Assembly: GCA_003281725.1 (NCBI GenBank)
Contig: QCBC01000003.1
Coordinates: 1-64,000 of the forward strand
Source: Pelagibacteraceae bacterium AG-345-O09
GTDB lineage: Bacteria > Pseudomonadota > Alphaproteobacteria > Pelagibacterales > Pelagibacteraceae
Direction of reading: 5' to 3'
Length of the DNA: 64,000 nt
The position numbers were made by a program, and so were the translations under genes. The notes beneath the pieces were generated by a model. It saw only the letters and a program-made list of their open reading frames with translations. It did not search any database and was not told the DNA's origin. This document shows, piece after piece, positions 9,704-20,061 of the stretch (within the stretch, counting starts at the first letter, position 1; each line of letters opens with the position of its first letter).

Positions 9704-10102
9704 CTATTTTTTTCTTATATAATGTTGTTTACTTGGAATAACAGATCTGACACCACCTTGTGGATTCTCTACATCACCTAATCTTCGCGGTATTAAATGA
9801 AAGTGACAATGTAAAATTGATTGACCTGAAACACGCCCGATATTTGTTCCTAAATTAAATCCTTCTACGTTTGGGTCATTATTAATAATATCCTCTTTAA
9901 CTATTTTAATAAGATTATTACAAGCAACAAGTTCTTCATCTGTAATATCAAAAAAATTTTTCATATGTCTCTTAGGTATTATTAAACAGTGATGTTTTGA
10001 TACCGGATAAGTATCATAACTAGCATAAGCCAAAGAATTTTCAAATGCAAAACCACTTTGTTTAAAATTACAAAACAAACACGGATCGTTTGGATCTTTC
10101 AT
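9704..10102 (-). CDS. HIT family protein
   Basis: CLFCNF... and HIT motif HCHFHLIPRR. Confidence 0.9.
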   Translation of the reverse strand: MKDPNDPCLFCNFKQSGFAFENSLAYASYDTYPVSKHHCLIIPKRHMKNFFDITDEELVACNNLIKIVKEDIINNDPNVEGFNLGTNIGRVSGQSILHCHFHLIPRRLGDVENPQGGVRSVIPSKQHYIRKK

Positions 10103-10875
10103 ATATCAAATTTATATACACCGCACTTGTTTACAGCCGTGCGAAAATATTTAGAAAATATTTTATAATATCTTAATTTTTTTCTCCTCCAACCTACTTG
10201 TTTAATGTTTTTCACTGAAGTAACACCCTTGCCAGAACCAATTAATAATATTTCTTCGTAATCGTTTAGTTCGCTTATAAAAATTTCTTTTTTGACTATT
10301 TTTTTTTTTAATTTAAAAAATTTATAGGTTATTCCCTCATAAAAGTTTTTAGAAGGAGTGAATATTCTATTTTCACTAAAGAATAGAAGATTTGATGTTC
10401 CAGTTTCAAAAAGTTTATTTTTATAAACGAGACCAATATCTGACTTAGAACTATTCATTTTATATAAATAGGATAATATTTTTTTATATTTGAGATTTTT
10501 ATATTGCGGATTTTCTCTTCTTAAATTTACAAGTTTTAGATTAAAATTTAATTTTGGTTTTAATCTTTTTCTTAAAGAGATTGAAATAATATTTTTATTA
10601 AGAGCAACTCTTAAAAGATGATTATAATTTTTTTCTTTTGATAAATTTATATTTAAAATTTTAAGAATATCTTTTTTAAGTCCTTTTTTAATTATTCCGT
10701 AATCTTTTAATGACTTAATGAGATTACTTAAGTGTTTTTTAAAAAATAAAATTTTTGGCGGCTTTCCAAAAATCCACATTGTTGTAAAGATACCATGATC
10801 TCCCCATAGATCTTTAAAGTTTGTCTCTTTAAGATCCTTAAGACGATAAGATTTTTTTAATGAGTAAATTACCAT
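10099..10875 (-). CDS. pabC: Aminotransferase class IV, aminodeoxychorismate lyase-like
   Basis: Class IV PLP pattern (LFETGTSNLLFF..., YEGITYKFF); operon position after pabBA. Confidence 0.75.
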   Translation of the reverse strand: MVIYSLKKSYRLKDLKETNFKDLWGDHGIFTTMWIFGKPPKILFFKKHLSNLIKSLKDYGIIKKGLKKDILKILNINLSKEKNYNHLLRVALNKNIISISLRKRLKPKLNFNLKLVNLRRENPQYKNLKYKKILSYLYKMNSSKSDIGLVYKNKLFETGTSNLLFFSENRIFTPSKNFYEGITYKFFKLKKKIVKKEIFISELNDYEEILLIGSGKGVTSVKNIKQVGWRRKKLRYYKIFSKYFRTAVNKCGVYKFDI

Positions 10876-11395
10876 TGGTTGTTAAAAATGATTCTGGGTG
10901 AAATTGAAATCCATAAATCTTGTCTTTATTATTTTCAAAAGCCATAGCCACTTTTGACTCTAGACACCTCATAGTTATATTAAAATTATTAATTTTAAAA
11001 GGTTCTTTTAACTTTAAAGAATGATAGCGACCAACTTTAAATATTTTATCTTTTTTAAATATTGAATTTTGATTTACTACTTTAATATTGGACTGAAAAC
11101 CGTGATAAATTTTATTTTGTTCTATGATTTGTGCCCCTTCACAGAACAAAATTTGCTGAAATCCTAGACATATACCTACAATTTTTTTTTTACCTTTATA
11201 CTGGTAATAAATTTTTGAAGTTAATGGATAATTTTTAGGATTACCAGGACCTGGTGAAAAAACAATAGTCTTTGCCTTTTGTAGCTTAGGTTTACTTAAA
11301 TTGTTATAATTATCGCACTCTACTTCATCAAATAATGAAAACTGATGAACAACATTGTGTGTAAAAGAGTCGTTATGGTCAATTACATAAATCAT
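10838..11395 (-). CDS. pabA: Para-aminobenzoate synthase glutamine amidotransferase component
   Basis: IDHNDSFTHNVVHQF, FSPGPGNP, GICLGFQQI, FQFHPESFLT. Confidence 0.9.
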   Translation of the reverse strand: MIYVIDHNDSFTHNVVHQFSLFDEVECDNYNNLSKPKLQKAKTIVFSPGPGNPKNYPLTSKIYYQYKGKKKIVGICLGFQQILFCEGAQIIEQNKIYHGFQSNIKVVNQNSIFKKDKIFKVGRYHSLKLKEPFKINNFNITMRCLESKVAMAFENNKDKIYGFQFHPESFLTTNGNLLIKKILSS

Positions 11396-12552
11396 TTGAA
11401 AAGATCGATTAACGCTTTTGCCTTAATATAATTTTCATTAAATTCATGTTTTGAATTACTATCTACCACTACACCTGATGCTACAGAAATTTCAGAAATA
11501 TTTTTAAAATTTAAAATTGATCTAATGATGATATTAAATTTTAAATCGCCATTAAATTTTAAATATCCAAAACTTCCCGTATATATATTCCTATTTTCTT
11601 TTTCTTGTTCATTTAAAAGGTTAAGTGTACTAATTTTTGGACAACCAATAACTGACCCCCCAGGCATCATGGCCTTAATAATATCAATATTACTAACTTT
11701 ATCCTTTAGTTCACCTTTTATTAAACTTACATAATGAAAAAGGTCTTTATACTCCTCAACAACCTTTTCCCTTATTAATTTTACTGACCCAACCTTACAT
11801 ATCCTTGAAATATCACTTCGTTCCATATCTACAATCATATTATGTTCTTTGGTTTCTTTGAGATTGTTTTTAAAATATTTTAAAGCGTTTTTTTTGTCCA
11901 TATTTTTACTTTTCTTTACTGTTCCTGCTATTGGTTTTGTTGTTATCATTGATCCCTTTTTGGTGATTAAGTTTTCAGGTGAGCAACTAATTATAGAATA
12001 ATTTTTATCCTTAATCATGAAAGACTCTGGAGCTAAATTTGTCTGTGATAATTTACAAAAAAGATCTAAGGGGTCGATTTTCGATTTAATTTTATATTTT
12101 GTACAAATCTTAATTTGATATGTTTCACCACTTTTTATTTTTTTTTTAAATCTGTCAAAAATCTTAGTATAGGACTGTTGATTAATATTAATTTTAAATC
12201 TTTTTTTTAGACCTAATTTGAGATTTTGATTATAATTGAGTTTATTGTTCAAATTAATTATTTTTTCTGGTTTGTAAAAAATTCCTTTTGGAAAACCGGA
12301 ATTTTTTTGTTTTGGAACTTTTATACCTATTAGATTATTTAATAACTCATAACCAAAAAAACCAATAAATAAATCTGTGGGCTTGAATCTTTTAACTGAC
12401 TTTTTTTTATTTAAAAAACCTAAGATGTTTCTATTATTAAGAATAATTTTTTTAGAAAAATCCGTATATAGATTAAATCCTTTATCAGATTTATAAATAA
12501 TATAAGACTGTTTAAATCTATTAATATCTCTAAGTTGGTTTGTTTTATTCAA
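11392..12552 (-). CDS. pabB: Para-aminobenzoate synthase component I (chorismate-binding)
   Basis: YQIKICTKYKIK, ISCSPENLI, TKPIAGTVKK, NMIVDMERSDISRIC, MPGGSVIGCPKI, YTGSFGYL. Confidence 0.9.
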   Translation of the reverse strand: MNKTNQLRDINRFKQSYIIYKSDKGFNLYTDFSKKIILNNRNILGFLNKKKSVKRFKPTDLFIGFFGYELLNNLIGIKVPKQKNSGFPKGIFYKPEKIINLNNKLNYNQNLKLGLKKRFKININQQSYTKIFDRFKKKIKSGETYQIKICTKYKIKSKIDPLDLFCKLSQTNLAPESFMIKDKNYSIISCSPENLITKKGSMITTKPIAGTVKKSKNMDKKNALKYFKNNLKETKEHNMIVDMERSDISRICKVGSVKLIREKVVEEYKDLFHYVSLIKGELKDKVSNIDIIKAMMPGGSVIGCPKISTLNLLNEQEKENRNIYTGSFGYLKFNGDLKFNIIIRSILNFKNISEISVASGVVVDSNSKHEFNENYIKAKALIDLFK

Positions 12553-12553
12553 T

Positions 12554-13774
12554 TTAATCTGTTTTTAATCTAAGTACTGGTTGTTCCTTTATTGGTAAAT
12601 GAATTATTGCTGCAAAAACTGATAAAGCAATTGCTAAATACCACGCGTAATCATATGACCCATAAAGATCATGGAATAAACCTCCAAGGTAAGCTCCAAA
12701 AAATGAGCCAATCTGGTGGCTTAAAAATACAATACCGTATAAAACTCCTAAGTATTTTGTTCCAAACATATGAGCAACTATTCCACTTGTTGCTGGCACA
12801 GTTGATAGCCAAAGAAAACCAAAAGTTGCTCCAAAAATGAAAGAATTAATATTGCTTGCAGGTAAAAATATGAAAAAGATAATAGATAAACCTCTTAAAC
12901 TATAAATCGCACTTAATATTATTTTCTTACTTATTTTAGTGGATAGATAACCACTGCAAAGTGATCCAAAAATATTAAAGAGACCTATTAAAGATAAAAT
13001 TGCCGCTGCAGTCCAGCTCTCTAAACCTCGATCAATCACATAAGTTGGAACGTGAGTACCGACTAAAGTTATATGAAAACCGCAAACAAAAAACCCAGAA
13101 ACCAAAAGCATATAACTTTTGGACTCAAATGCCTCTTTAATTGCTTGCATAGTGGTTTGTGAATTTGGTTTTTCTATAGTTTGTTCTAAAGATGGAGATC
13201 TAACAAAAAATGATATAACTAAACCAATAGATAAAGCTATTAAAAATGCCACTAAAGTGATTTCCCATCCTTTTTCAGTTAAAGAATACTCTGTTAAAAT
13301 TGGAGATAAAAAATATCCAAATGAACCTACTGCGGTGACTATACTCATTGCGATTGTTCTGTTTGATAATGGGAAATGTTTTCCAACAACTGACATCGGA
13401 ATACTAATTGCAGTGCCACCTAATCCAATACCCACCAGAATTCCTAAATCTATTTGAAAAAAAATTCCAGTATTTGGACCTGCGTATAAAAAATACACAC
13501 CAGCAATAAAAAAAATGAATGCTAAAGCAATTGCTTTATGCCCACCATATTTGTCTGCAATAGTTCCAAATATTGGTCCAGTTAATCCCCACATCAGCAT
13601 TTGCAGACCGACTGACAAACCTGATTGAGTTAAAGAAATACCCAGATCGTCTTTAAAATCCATAAAGAACATTCCAAAAGTCTGTCTAACTCCTAAAGAA
13701 ATTAAAACAACAAGACTTGCAGCAATAAGAGTAATTAAAGCAGTTTTGTTTCTTATAAATTTTTCAGATCCCAT
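12554..13774 (-). CDS. MFS transporter
   Basis: About 12 TM, MFS pattern GTIADKYGGHKAIALAF. Confidence 0.85.
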   Translation of the reverse strand: MGSEKFIRNKTALITLIAASLVVLISLGVRQTFGMFFMDFKDDLGISLTQSGLSVGLQMLMWGLTGPIFGTIADKYGGHKAIALAFIFFIAGVYFLYAGPNTGIFFQIDLGILVGIGLGGTAISIPMSVVGKHFPLSNRTIAMSIVTAVGSFGYFLSPILTEYSLTEKGWEITLVAFLIALSIGLVISFFVRSPSLEQTIEKPNSQTTMQAIKEAFESKSYMLLVSGFFVCGFHITLVGTHVPTYVIDRGLESWTAAAILSLIGLFNIFGSLCSGYLSTKISKKIILSAIYSLRGLSIIFFIFLPASNINSFIFGATFGFLWLSTVPATSGIVAHMFGTKYLGVLYGIVFLSHQIGSFFGAYLGGLFHDLYGSYDYAWYLAIALSVFAAIIHLPIKEQPVLRLKTD

Positions 13775-13780
13775 TTGTAT

Positions 13781-14956
13781 TTACTTTAAATGTTTAGCTG
13801 CTTGTCTTATATCAGCGATAAGGTCGCTAGGATCCTCAAGACCTATATGCAATCTTACTAAATGCTCATCTTTTGAAAGTTTCATATATTTTCTTTTTCC
13901 TGTTTCTCTAAATTCTTGGTGTAGTGCTAAACTTTCAAAACCACCCCAGCTATATCCATATCCAAAAAGTTTTAGTGAATTAACAAATTTTCTCACTGCA
14001 TTAGTATTTTTAGCTTTTATTTTTAATCCCATCAATCCTGATGCACCTGAATAGTATTTTTTCCACATTTTAAAATTCTGAGAATTACCTTTGTATGGGT
14101 AAAGAAGTTTGATCTTTTTATTTTTTGATAAAAATGATGCAACTTTTTTAGCATTATCACTATGCCTATCTAATCTAACATCCAAAGTTCTTAAACCTCT
14201 TGTAATCAAGTAAGCATCGTCTGGTCCTAATCTTTGGCCTGTAATTTTTTCAGTTATTTTAACTTTAGGAAATACTTTTTTATTTACTGCAAGACTTCCA
14301 CCCATAACATCTGAGTGTCCTGAATAATATTTAGTTGCTGAAACTATTGACATATCGAAACCTAGCTTAATAGGTTTAAGATAATATGGAGTCCCCCATG
14401 TGTTATCAATTGCCGTATAAATCTTATTTTTTTTTGCAATAGAAATAATTTTACCTAAATCTTGAAAATCAAAAGTGTTACTTCCTGGATTTTCAACAAA
14501 AATTAATTTAGTTTTTTTTGTAATGTTTTTTTCTAAAGTTTTAAGATCATGCGGATCATAAAAAGTCGTTTTAATATCAAACTCCTTCAAATATTTTTCA
14601 GTCAAAATTCTTGTTGGACTATATACTGGATCTGCCACCAAAATTTCATGTCCAGGTCTCACCACACTAAAAATAGCGAGAAAAACAGAACCAAAGCCTG
14701 TCTGAGTTGTAAAAACGTGATAACTCTCTTCAAGTTTGGTTAATATCTTTTGTAAGATATAAGTAGTTGAAGTTCCTTGTCTTGCATAATCAAAGTGCCC
14801 ACCTATAGGATTTTGTATTGCTTTTTTTTGCATTTTTCTAATATCTTGCATTGATTTAAATATAATTGTTGAAGCTCTGACAACAGGTGGATTTACTGAC
14901 TGATTATGAAAGTCTTTTGCGGTATGTTTTAAAAAAGTTTTAAAAGATTTTGTCAT
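13781..14956 (-). CDS. metC: PLP-dependent trans-sulfuration enzyme, cystathionine beta-lyase-like; start moved to 14956 (MTKSFKTFLKH)
   Basis: SATKYYSGHSDVMGGSLAVN PLP-lysine motif; AIDNTWGTPYYLKPIKLGFD. Confidence 0.85.
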   Translation of the reverse strand: MTKSFKTFLKHTAKDFHNQSVNPPVVRASTIIFKSMQDIRKMQKKAIQNPIGGHFDYARQGTSTTYILQKILTKLEESYHVFTTQTGFGSVFLAIFSVVRPGHEILVADPVYSPTRILTEKYLKEFDIKTTFYDPHDLKTLEKNITKKTKLIFVENPGSNTFDFQDLGKIISIAKKNKIYTAIDNTWGTPYYLKPIKLGFDMSIVSATKYYSGHSDVMGGSLAVNKKVFPKVKITEKITGQRLGPDDAYLITRGLRTLDVRLDRHSDNAKKVASFLSKNKKIKLLYPYKGNSQNFKMWKKYYSGASGLMGLKIKAKNTNAVRKFVNSLKLFGYGYSWGGFESLALHQEFRETGKRKYMKLSKDEHLVRLHIGLEDPSDLIADIRQAAKHLK

Positions 14957-15029
14957 AAAAAAATTGATATGCTGGAGGGACAATGCTATATCCCACAATG
15001 AAATTCAATAAATTAATGAATAGGACTTA

Positions 15030-15113
15030 ATGAGTTATCCAAAAAAACATAGAGGCCGAAGAAAAATGGGCTCTAAAAAGAGACGAGCTAGAAAAAAAAA
15101 TAAGAAAAAATAA
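15030..15113 (+). CDS. Very small, highly basic protein, 27 aa: MSYPKKHRGRRKMGSKKRRARKKNKKK
   Basis: Hand-translated; AGGA sequence just upstream of the ATG; absent from the track. Confidence 0.5.
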   Translation: MSYPKKHRGRRKMGSKKRRARKKNKKK

Positions 15114-15128
15114 TTATTGATCTAATTC

Positions 15129-15764
15129 ATGAATGTAAATTTTAAACATTTATGCATAATTTGCTTTTACTTACCTATAATAACAATAATAATATCCTAT
15201 ATTTGGTCAGCCAATCTTAATATAGTTGACTGGTGTATACCTAGCATTGACGGATGTACTTCTATATCAAGGATAGGCAGGTACGAGCCAGTGGTATATT
15301 TTTTCAAACCAATGATGTTTATTTATGCGATATTTTCGGCAATTTTTTGGAGTAAATTTTATAAAATTTTTAGAGTTGAAAAAATTGAAATTTCAAAATT
15401 TTTAATCTTAATAGCTTATTGTTCAATACTTTTTTTAATTCTTTATATCTTTTTTTTAGGTGAAGGAAAATTATATAAATTTTTTAGACAAGTTGGTATT
15501 TTTATATTTATTTTTTTTACAGTATTAAGCCAAATTTTTTTTTCTTCAAAATTAAAAAAAATATCTAGTTTTGATTATAAAATTAGCAAATTAATATTTT
15601 ATTATACTGTCGTATTGGGTATTATTGGAATTTTATTGCTACCACTTGTTACTACAAAAGTTGTTGAATTTGCAAATTTTAAAAATATTGTATCTTGGAA
15701 TTATTTTTTATTTATTCAAATATATTTTTTATTTATTTTTTTTGGATTAAAAAAAAAATTATGA
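15129..15764 (+). CDS. Predicted integral membrane protein, possibly Frag1/DRAM/Sfk1-like
   Basis: About 6 hydrophobic segments; [17 protein letters not shown] motif after TM1. Confidence 0.6.
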   Translation: MNVNFKHLCIICFYLPIITIIISYIWSANLNIVDWCIPSIDGCTSISRIGRYEPVVYFFKPMMFIYAIFSAIFWSKFYKIFRVEKIEISKFLILIAYCSILFLILYIFFLGEGKLYKFFRQVGIFIFIFFTVLSQIFFSSKLKKISSFDYKISKLIFYYTVVLGIIGILLLPLVTTKVVEFANFKNIVSWNYFLFIQIYFLFIFFGLKKKL

Positions 15765-16877
15765 GGTAATCCAGCCTCCTCCTAGAACTTTATCGCCGTA
15801 ACTGTCTTTTGAGTAAAATACGCATGCTTGACCAGGTGAAATGCCCTCCTCAGCATTTTCTAAAATTACTATTCCCTTGTTGTTTAAGTTCAAATTTACC
15901 TTTGCTCTAAGAAGTTTTCCTGTTGATCTCACTTTTACAAAAATATTATTTTCAAATTCTTCTTTTTTTACTAATAAGTTTAAATTTTTAATCTCAATTT
16001 CCTTTTTTCCAAGTTTAACTTTTGGTCCAACTATAATTTCATTTTTATCTGAATTAATCATTAAAACATAAAGTGGTTCTTTGTCTGCTATTTTAATTCC
16101 TTTTCTTTGACCTATTGTAAAATTTACTATTCCATCGTGTACTCCAATAACCTCTCCATCTAAATTTTTAATATTACCTTTTTTAAAAGAATTTGGCTTA
16201 AATTTTTCTATAACAGAAGCATAATTACCATTTGGAACAAAGCAAATATCTTGACTATCTGGTTTATCTGCAACATTTAAATTTAATTTTTTAGCAATAT
16301 CTCTAGTTTGATTTTTTAACAAACCACCTAAAGGAAATCTTAAATAGTCAAGTTGTTCCTTAGTAGTATTAAATAAAAAGTAACTTTGATCCCTATTCTG
16401 ATCAATAGCTCTGTACATGTCTGTTGAATTATTCTTTGTGATACTTTTAACATAATGACCTGTAATTAATGCATCAGCTTTTAAATCTTTTGAAACTTCA
16501 AACAAATCCTTAAATTTAACTGTTTGATTACACTGAACACAAGGTATAGGAGTCTCACCTTTCAAATAACTTTCAACAAAATTGTCTATTACACCCAGTT
16601 TGAATTTATTTTGATAATATAAAACTTTGTGTTCTATATCTAATTTCTGAGCGACTCTTTTTGCATCCATTATATCTTGTCCAGAACAACATTGTTTTGA
16701 GGCTGCAACCTCTTTACCGTCATCATAAAGCTTTAATGTTATACCTATCACATTGAAACCTTCTTTCTTCATCATGCCGGCCACAGTTGAAGAATCTACT
16801 CCACCTGACATTGCAACAACTACTGTTGTGTCTGAGGGTTTTTTATCCAAACCAATGGAATTTAAATCATTATTCAT
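15759..16877 (-). CDS. mnmA: tRNA-specific 2-thiouridylase
   Basis: [20 protein letters not shown]-loop, [33 protein letters not shown]. Confidence 0.95.
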   Translation of the reverse strand: MNNDLNSIGLDKKPSDTTVVVAMSGGVDSSTVAGMMKKEGFNVIGITLKLYDDGKEVAASKQCCSGQDIMDAKRVAQKLDIEHKVLYYQNKFKLGVIDNFVESYLKGETPIPCVQCNQTVKFKDLFEVSKDLKADALITGHYVKSITKNNSTDMYRAIDQNRDQSYFLFNTTKEQLDYLRFPLGGLLKNQTRDIAKKLNLNVADKPDSQDICFVPNGNYASVIEKFKPNSFKKGNIKNLDGEVIGVHDGIVNFTIGQRKGIKIADKEPLYVLMINSDKNEIIVGPKVKLGKKEIEIKNLNLLVKKEEFENNIFVKVRSTGKLLRAKVNLNLNNKGIVILENAEEGISPGQACVFYSKDSYGDKVLGGGWITS

Positions 16878-16918
16878 TTGATGGTATTTATACTTATTTC
16901 TAATATAAGTTAAATTAA

Positions 16919-17089
16919 ATGATTTTAGATTATGAACCAGGTGACAAAGTTGAAAATCCTAACAATAAAGAATGGGGCATAGGTCAAGTTCAATCAATAA
17001 TTAAGGATAAAGTAACTGTAAATTTTGAAAATGTTGGAAAAAAAGTGATAAATGCGAAAAATATAGAATTAATAAAATTAAATGACTGA
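16919..17089 (+). CDS. DUF3553-like protein, 56 aa: [56 protein letters not shown]
   Basis: Hand-translated; PGDKV.NP...[17 protein letters not shown] pattern; overlaps the next start by 8 nt. Confidence 0.75.
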   Translation: MILDYEPGDKVENPNNKEWGIGQVQSIIKDKVTVNFENVGKKVINAKNIELIKLND

Positions 17090-17855
17090 ATTAAATTTAA
17101 AAAAAATTACTGAAGAATTAATTGATACCTTTTTATATGCTGGAGAAATTTCGTTAGAACTTCGAGAAAAAGGGTTAATCAAAGAAATAAAGACAGATAA
17201 TACACCTGTTAGTAATGGTGATCTAGAGGTCAATAAAATTATTACTAATAAAATAAAAAATATTACTCCTAAAATACCAATTGTTTCAGAAGAAACTTCT
17301 GACAATAAGTCTATAAAAAATTTAAAGGATTTTTGGTTAATTGATCCAATAGACGGTACTTATGATTATATTAATAACTTAGAAGAGTTTACAATTAATG
17401 CTGGTCTTATAATTAACAATAATCCAGTTATAGGATTGATTAATGCACCATCTAAAAAAAGAATGTTTTATTCTTATGGTAATAATTTAGCTTTTGAAAT
17501 CGTAAATGGAAAGACTATTAAATTAAATTGTTCAAAAAACTTTAATAAAAATGAAATTAAATTTGTCTCTTACTCTAACAAAATAAAACCAGAGATAGAA
17601 GTAATTCACAAAAAACTAAATGTTAAAAAATATGTAAGAATGAAGAGTTCACTAAAATTTTGTGTAATTGCTGCAGGAGAATATGATGGTTATGTTGCTG
17701 AACCAAGAGCTTGTGAATGGGATATTGCTGCTGGTCATGCAATTCTTAAACATGCTGGAGGTGTGGTAACAGATTTTGATAATAAAGAGATAAAATATGG
17801 AAAGAGAGATTTTAAAAACCCAAGCTTAATTCTAAAAAGTAAGAATATATTGTAA
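17082..17855 (+). CDS. cysQ: 3'(2'),5'-bisphosphate nucleotidase / inositol monophosphatase family
   Basis: SEET..., WLIDPIDGTYDYINNLEEFTINAGLI, CEWDIAAGHAILKHAGGVV. Confidence 0.85.
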   Translation: MTELNLKKITEELIDTFLYAGEISLELREKGLIKEIKTDNTPVSNGDLEVNKIITNKIKNITPKIPIVSEETSDNKSIKNLKDFWLIDPIDGTYDYINNLEEFTINAGLIINNNPVIGLINAPSKKRMFYSYGNNLAFEIVNGKTIKLNCSKNFNKNEIKFVSYSNKIKPEIEVIHKKLNVKKYVRMKSSLKFCVIAAGEYDGYVAEPRACEWDIAAGHAILKHAGGVVTDFDNKEIKYGKRDFKNPSLILKSKNIL

Positions 17856-17998
17856 TGGATGAACAACTAAGAATAATACTTATTATAATAGTATCAGTTT
17901 CAATTTTTGGATTAATTACATTCGTATTTGTAAAAAATTATATCAGAAACAAAATTGATTTTTTAGTTAAAAAAGAAAAAGATAAAAATCTAAAGTAA
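17855..17998 (+). CDS. Small membrane protein, 47 aa: MDEQLRIILIIIVSVSIFGLITFVFVKNYIRNKIDFLVKKEKDKNLK
   Basis: Hand-translated ORF with start overlapping the cysQ stop; one TM helix. Confidence 0.5.
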   Translation: MDEQLRIILIIIVSVSIFGLITFVFVKNYIRNKIDFLVKKEKDKNLK

Positions 17999-18553
17999 TT
18001 TTATTATTTTTAAATAATCATCTTTATCTAAATCCATAATTTTTTTTGATGTTTCAAAGTCAAAACCATTTCTTGCTAACAAAGAAATATCTTTTTTATA
18101 AAATAAGGGTCTATTATCCTCTGTTCTAGCAGGACCAATTCTTTTTTTTTTACATATTTTTATCGCAGAGAAGAAATCTTGATCAGAATTTTCATCTTTT
18201 ATCTTATTAACTGTATCTTTTATGAATTCATCATTTATTCCTTTACCAACTAGATAACTTCTTATTTTATTAATAGAATTTCCTCTCTGGATCATACTTT
18301 TTGCTTTGCTATCTGAATAAAATTTATCATTTATAAATTTACTTTTTTCTAGATCTGAAAGAACAATATCTATTAAATTAGTCACATCTTGTTTTTTAAC
18401 ATTTGGCACTGAAGTTTTAAGATATTTCTTTAAAAGGTAAGTCTTTAGTTGTTGTTTTGAGGGAGCATACTTTTCTAAATAAGCAAACGCAAAATTTCTC
18501 ATTTCCTCAACAGTTACCTTTAAAGTTTTTTTTCGATTTCTTATAGGAATCAT
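17990..18553 (-). CDS. recX: RecX family regulatory protein
   Basis: AFAYLEKYAPSKQQLKTYLLKK..., FINDKFYSDSKAKSMIQRGNSINKIRSYLVGKGI. Confidence 0.85.
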   Translation of the reverse strand: MIPIRNRKKTLKVTVEEMRNFAFAYLEKYAPSKQQLKTYLLKKYLKTSVPNVKKQDVTNLIDIVLSDLEKSKFINDKFYSDSKAKSMIQRGNSINKIRSYLVGKGINDEFIKDTVNKIKDENSDQDFFSAIKICKKKRIGPARTEDNRPLFYKKDISLLARNGFDFETSKKIMDLDKDDYLKIIKLL

Positions 18554-18581
18554 GAATAGATTTACTATAATATATTTTGAA

Positions 18582-19055
18582 ATGATCGAACAAATTTATA
18601 ATTATTTTACAATTGAAATGCTCTACTATTGGGTGAATTTAGGAGTTATCCCTTTTTGGTTAATATTAATTTTTTTTCCCCAGTCATATTTAAGTAGATT
18701 CTTTGTAACTTCGATACTACCTATCATTTTACTAAGCGGGGCTTATATTTTCGTACTTTATAAATCATATCTAACTTCTTATGATTTTGCTGGTAATTTT
18801 AAACTTTATCTTGGACTTGAAGGTTTATCTGAATTATTCACTAACAATTTTTATATTATGTTTTTTTGGATACATTTTATTGCAATTAATCTTTTTACAG
18901 GTGGTTGGATGGTAAAAGACTCTCAAAAATTTTCAATTAACAAAATTCTTTTATCGGTACCCCTGATTGTTACGTATTTAATTGGTCCGTTAGGTTTGTT
19001 TATGTATTGGCTAATAAAAATTTTTCATGCCAAAAGTATAAATCTCCATGACTAA
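18582..19055 (+). CDS. ABA4-like / DUF4281 membrane protein (track start 18552; 18582 preferred)
   Basis: WVNLGVIPFWLILIFFPQS, HFIAINLFTGGWMVKDSQK, YLIGPLGLFMYWLI. Confidence 0.75.
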   Translation: MIEQIYNYFTIEMLYYWVNLGVIPFWLILIFFPQSYLSRFFVTSILPIILLSGAYIFVLYKSYLTSYDFAGNFKLYLGLEGLSELFTNNFYIMFFWIHFIAINLFTGGWMVKDSQKFSINKILLSVPLIVTYLIGPLGLFMYWLIKIFHAKSINLHD

Positions 19056-19632
19056 ATCTATTGATTTTTACTTTGATTTTATTAGCCCTTATTCATATTT
19101 AGCTATTCATAAATTAAAGACTTTAAAAAATTACGAAGGAATGAATATAAATTATAAACCTATATTATTAGGTGGACTTCATAATCTTGGGGGTATTACT
19201 GCTCCCGCTTTTAACGAACGCAAATTAAAGAATATGAAATTTGATTGTAATTTAATTGCAAAAAAAAACAACATCCCATTTATTTGGAATACCAAATTTC
19301 CAATTAATTCACTTTACTTGATGCGTGGATATCTTGCAATTAATGAAAAATTAAAAAAAAAATATTTTGATTTATTTTTTAACGCTTACTGGAAAAATAA
19401 CATTGATATTTCCAGTCAAGAAAATGTTAATAATGTTTTAGAAAATTTAGGCATAGATAAAAAAAAATATTTTGAAAAAATACAAAAAGTTGAGATTAAA
19501 GATGAATTAAAAAAACTTACAAATATTGCTTTTGAAAAAAATATTTTTGGTGCTCCAACTTTTGTAGTTAATAACAAAATTTTTTGGGGACAAGATCGAT
19601 TAGAGTATGCTTTAGATGAATATAATTCTTAA
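19048..19632 (+). CDS. 2-hydroxychromene-2-carboxylate isomerase family (DsbA-like/GST kappa)
   Basis: DFYFDFISPYSYLAIHKL, IFGAPTFVVNNKIFWGQDRLEYA. Confidence 0.88.
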   Translation: MTKSIDFYFDFISPYSYLAIHKLKTLKNYEGMNINYKPILLGGLHNLGGITAPAFNERKLKNMKFDCNLIAKKNNIPFIWNTKFPINSLYLMRGYLAINEKLKKKYFDLFFNAYWKNNIDISSQENVNNVLENLGIDKKKYFEKIQKVEIKDELKKLTNIAFEKNIFGAPTFVVNNKIFWGQDRLEYALDEYNS

Positions 19633-20012
19633 ACAATTTTAAATTTACTTTGTCTAATGGCTCCAAAACCTCCGTCTATATGAGAAACTTTTTTAAAACC
19701 CATATCTTTTAGAGATTTTGCAGCTAATGCAGATCTCAAACCGCCTGCACAAAATAAAACCATTTCTTTATTTAGATCTAATTTACCTTTTTTAAAGTAA
19801 GCACTATCTGGATCTAACCAAAACTCTAACATGCCTCTTGGTATATGATTAGAATTTTCAACTCTCCCTTCTTTCTCTAACTCTCGAATATCTCTTATGT
19901 CAATTAAGTTACACTGATTTTCATTAACCATTTTGTGTGCCTCATCAGTTGAAATTGTTTTAATTTGATCTAGGGCTTCTGAAACTAGAGTTTGTGATGA
20001 TTTTATATTCAT
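19629..20012 (-). CDS. Rhodanese-like domain protein
   Basis: NLIDIRDIRELEKEGRVENSNHIPRGMLEFW, VLFCAGGLRSALAAKSL. Confidence 0.88.
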   Translation of the reverse strand: MNIKSSQTLVSEALDQIKTISTDEAHKMVNENQCNLIDIRDIRELEKEGRVENSNHIPRGMLEFWLDPDSAYFKKGKLDLNKEMVLFCAGGLRSALAAKSLKDMGFKKVSHIDGGFGAIRQSKFKIV

Positions 20013-20061
20013 AATTTTTTTATTTATTATATAGTTTTTAATATAACCATAGATAAAAATT

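Noticed and set aside
11525-11734. Plus ORFs antisense to pabB, MFS and metC (also 12592-12840, 13119-13457, 13746-14054, 14549-14743)
   Set aside because: Antisense shadow ORFs with no independent support.
17078-17305. Minus ORF antisense to the cysQ-like gene
   Set aside because: Hydrophobic antisense translation of a supported gene.
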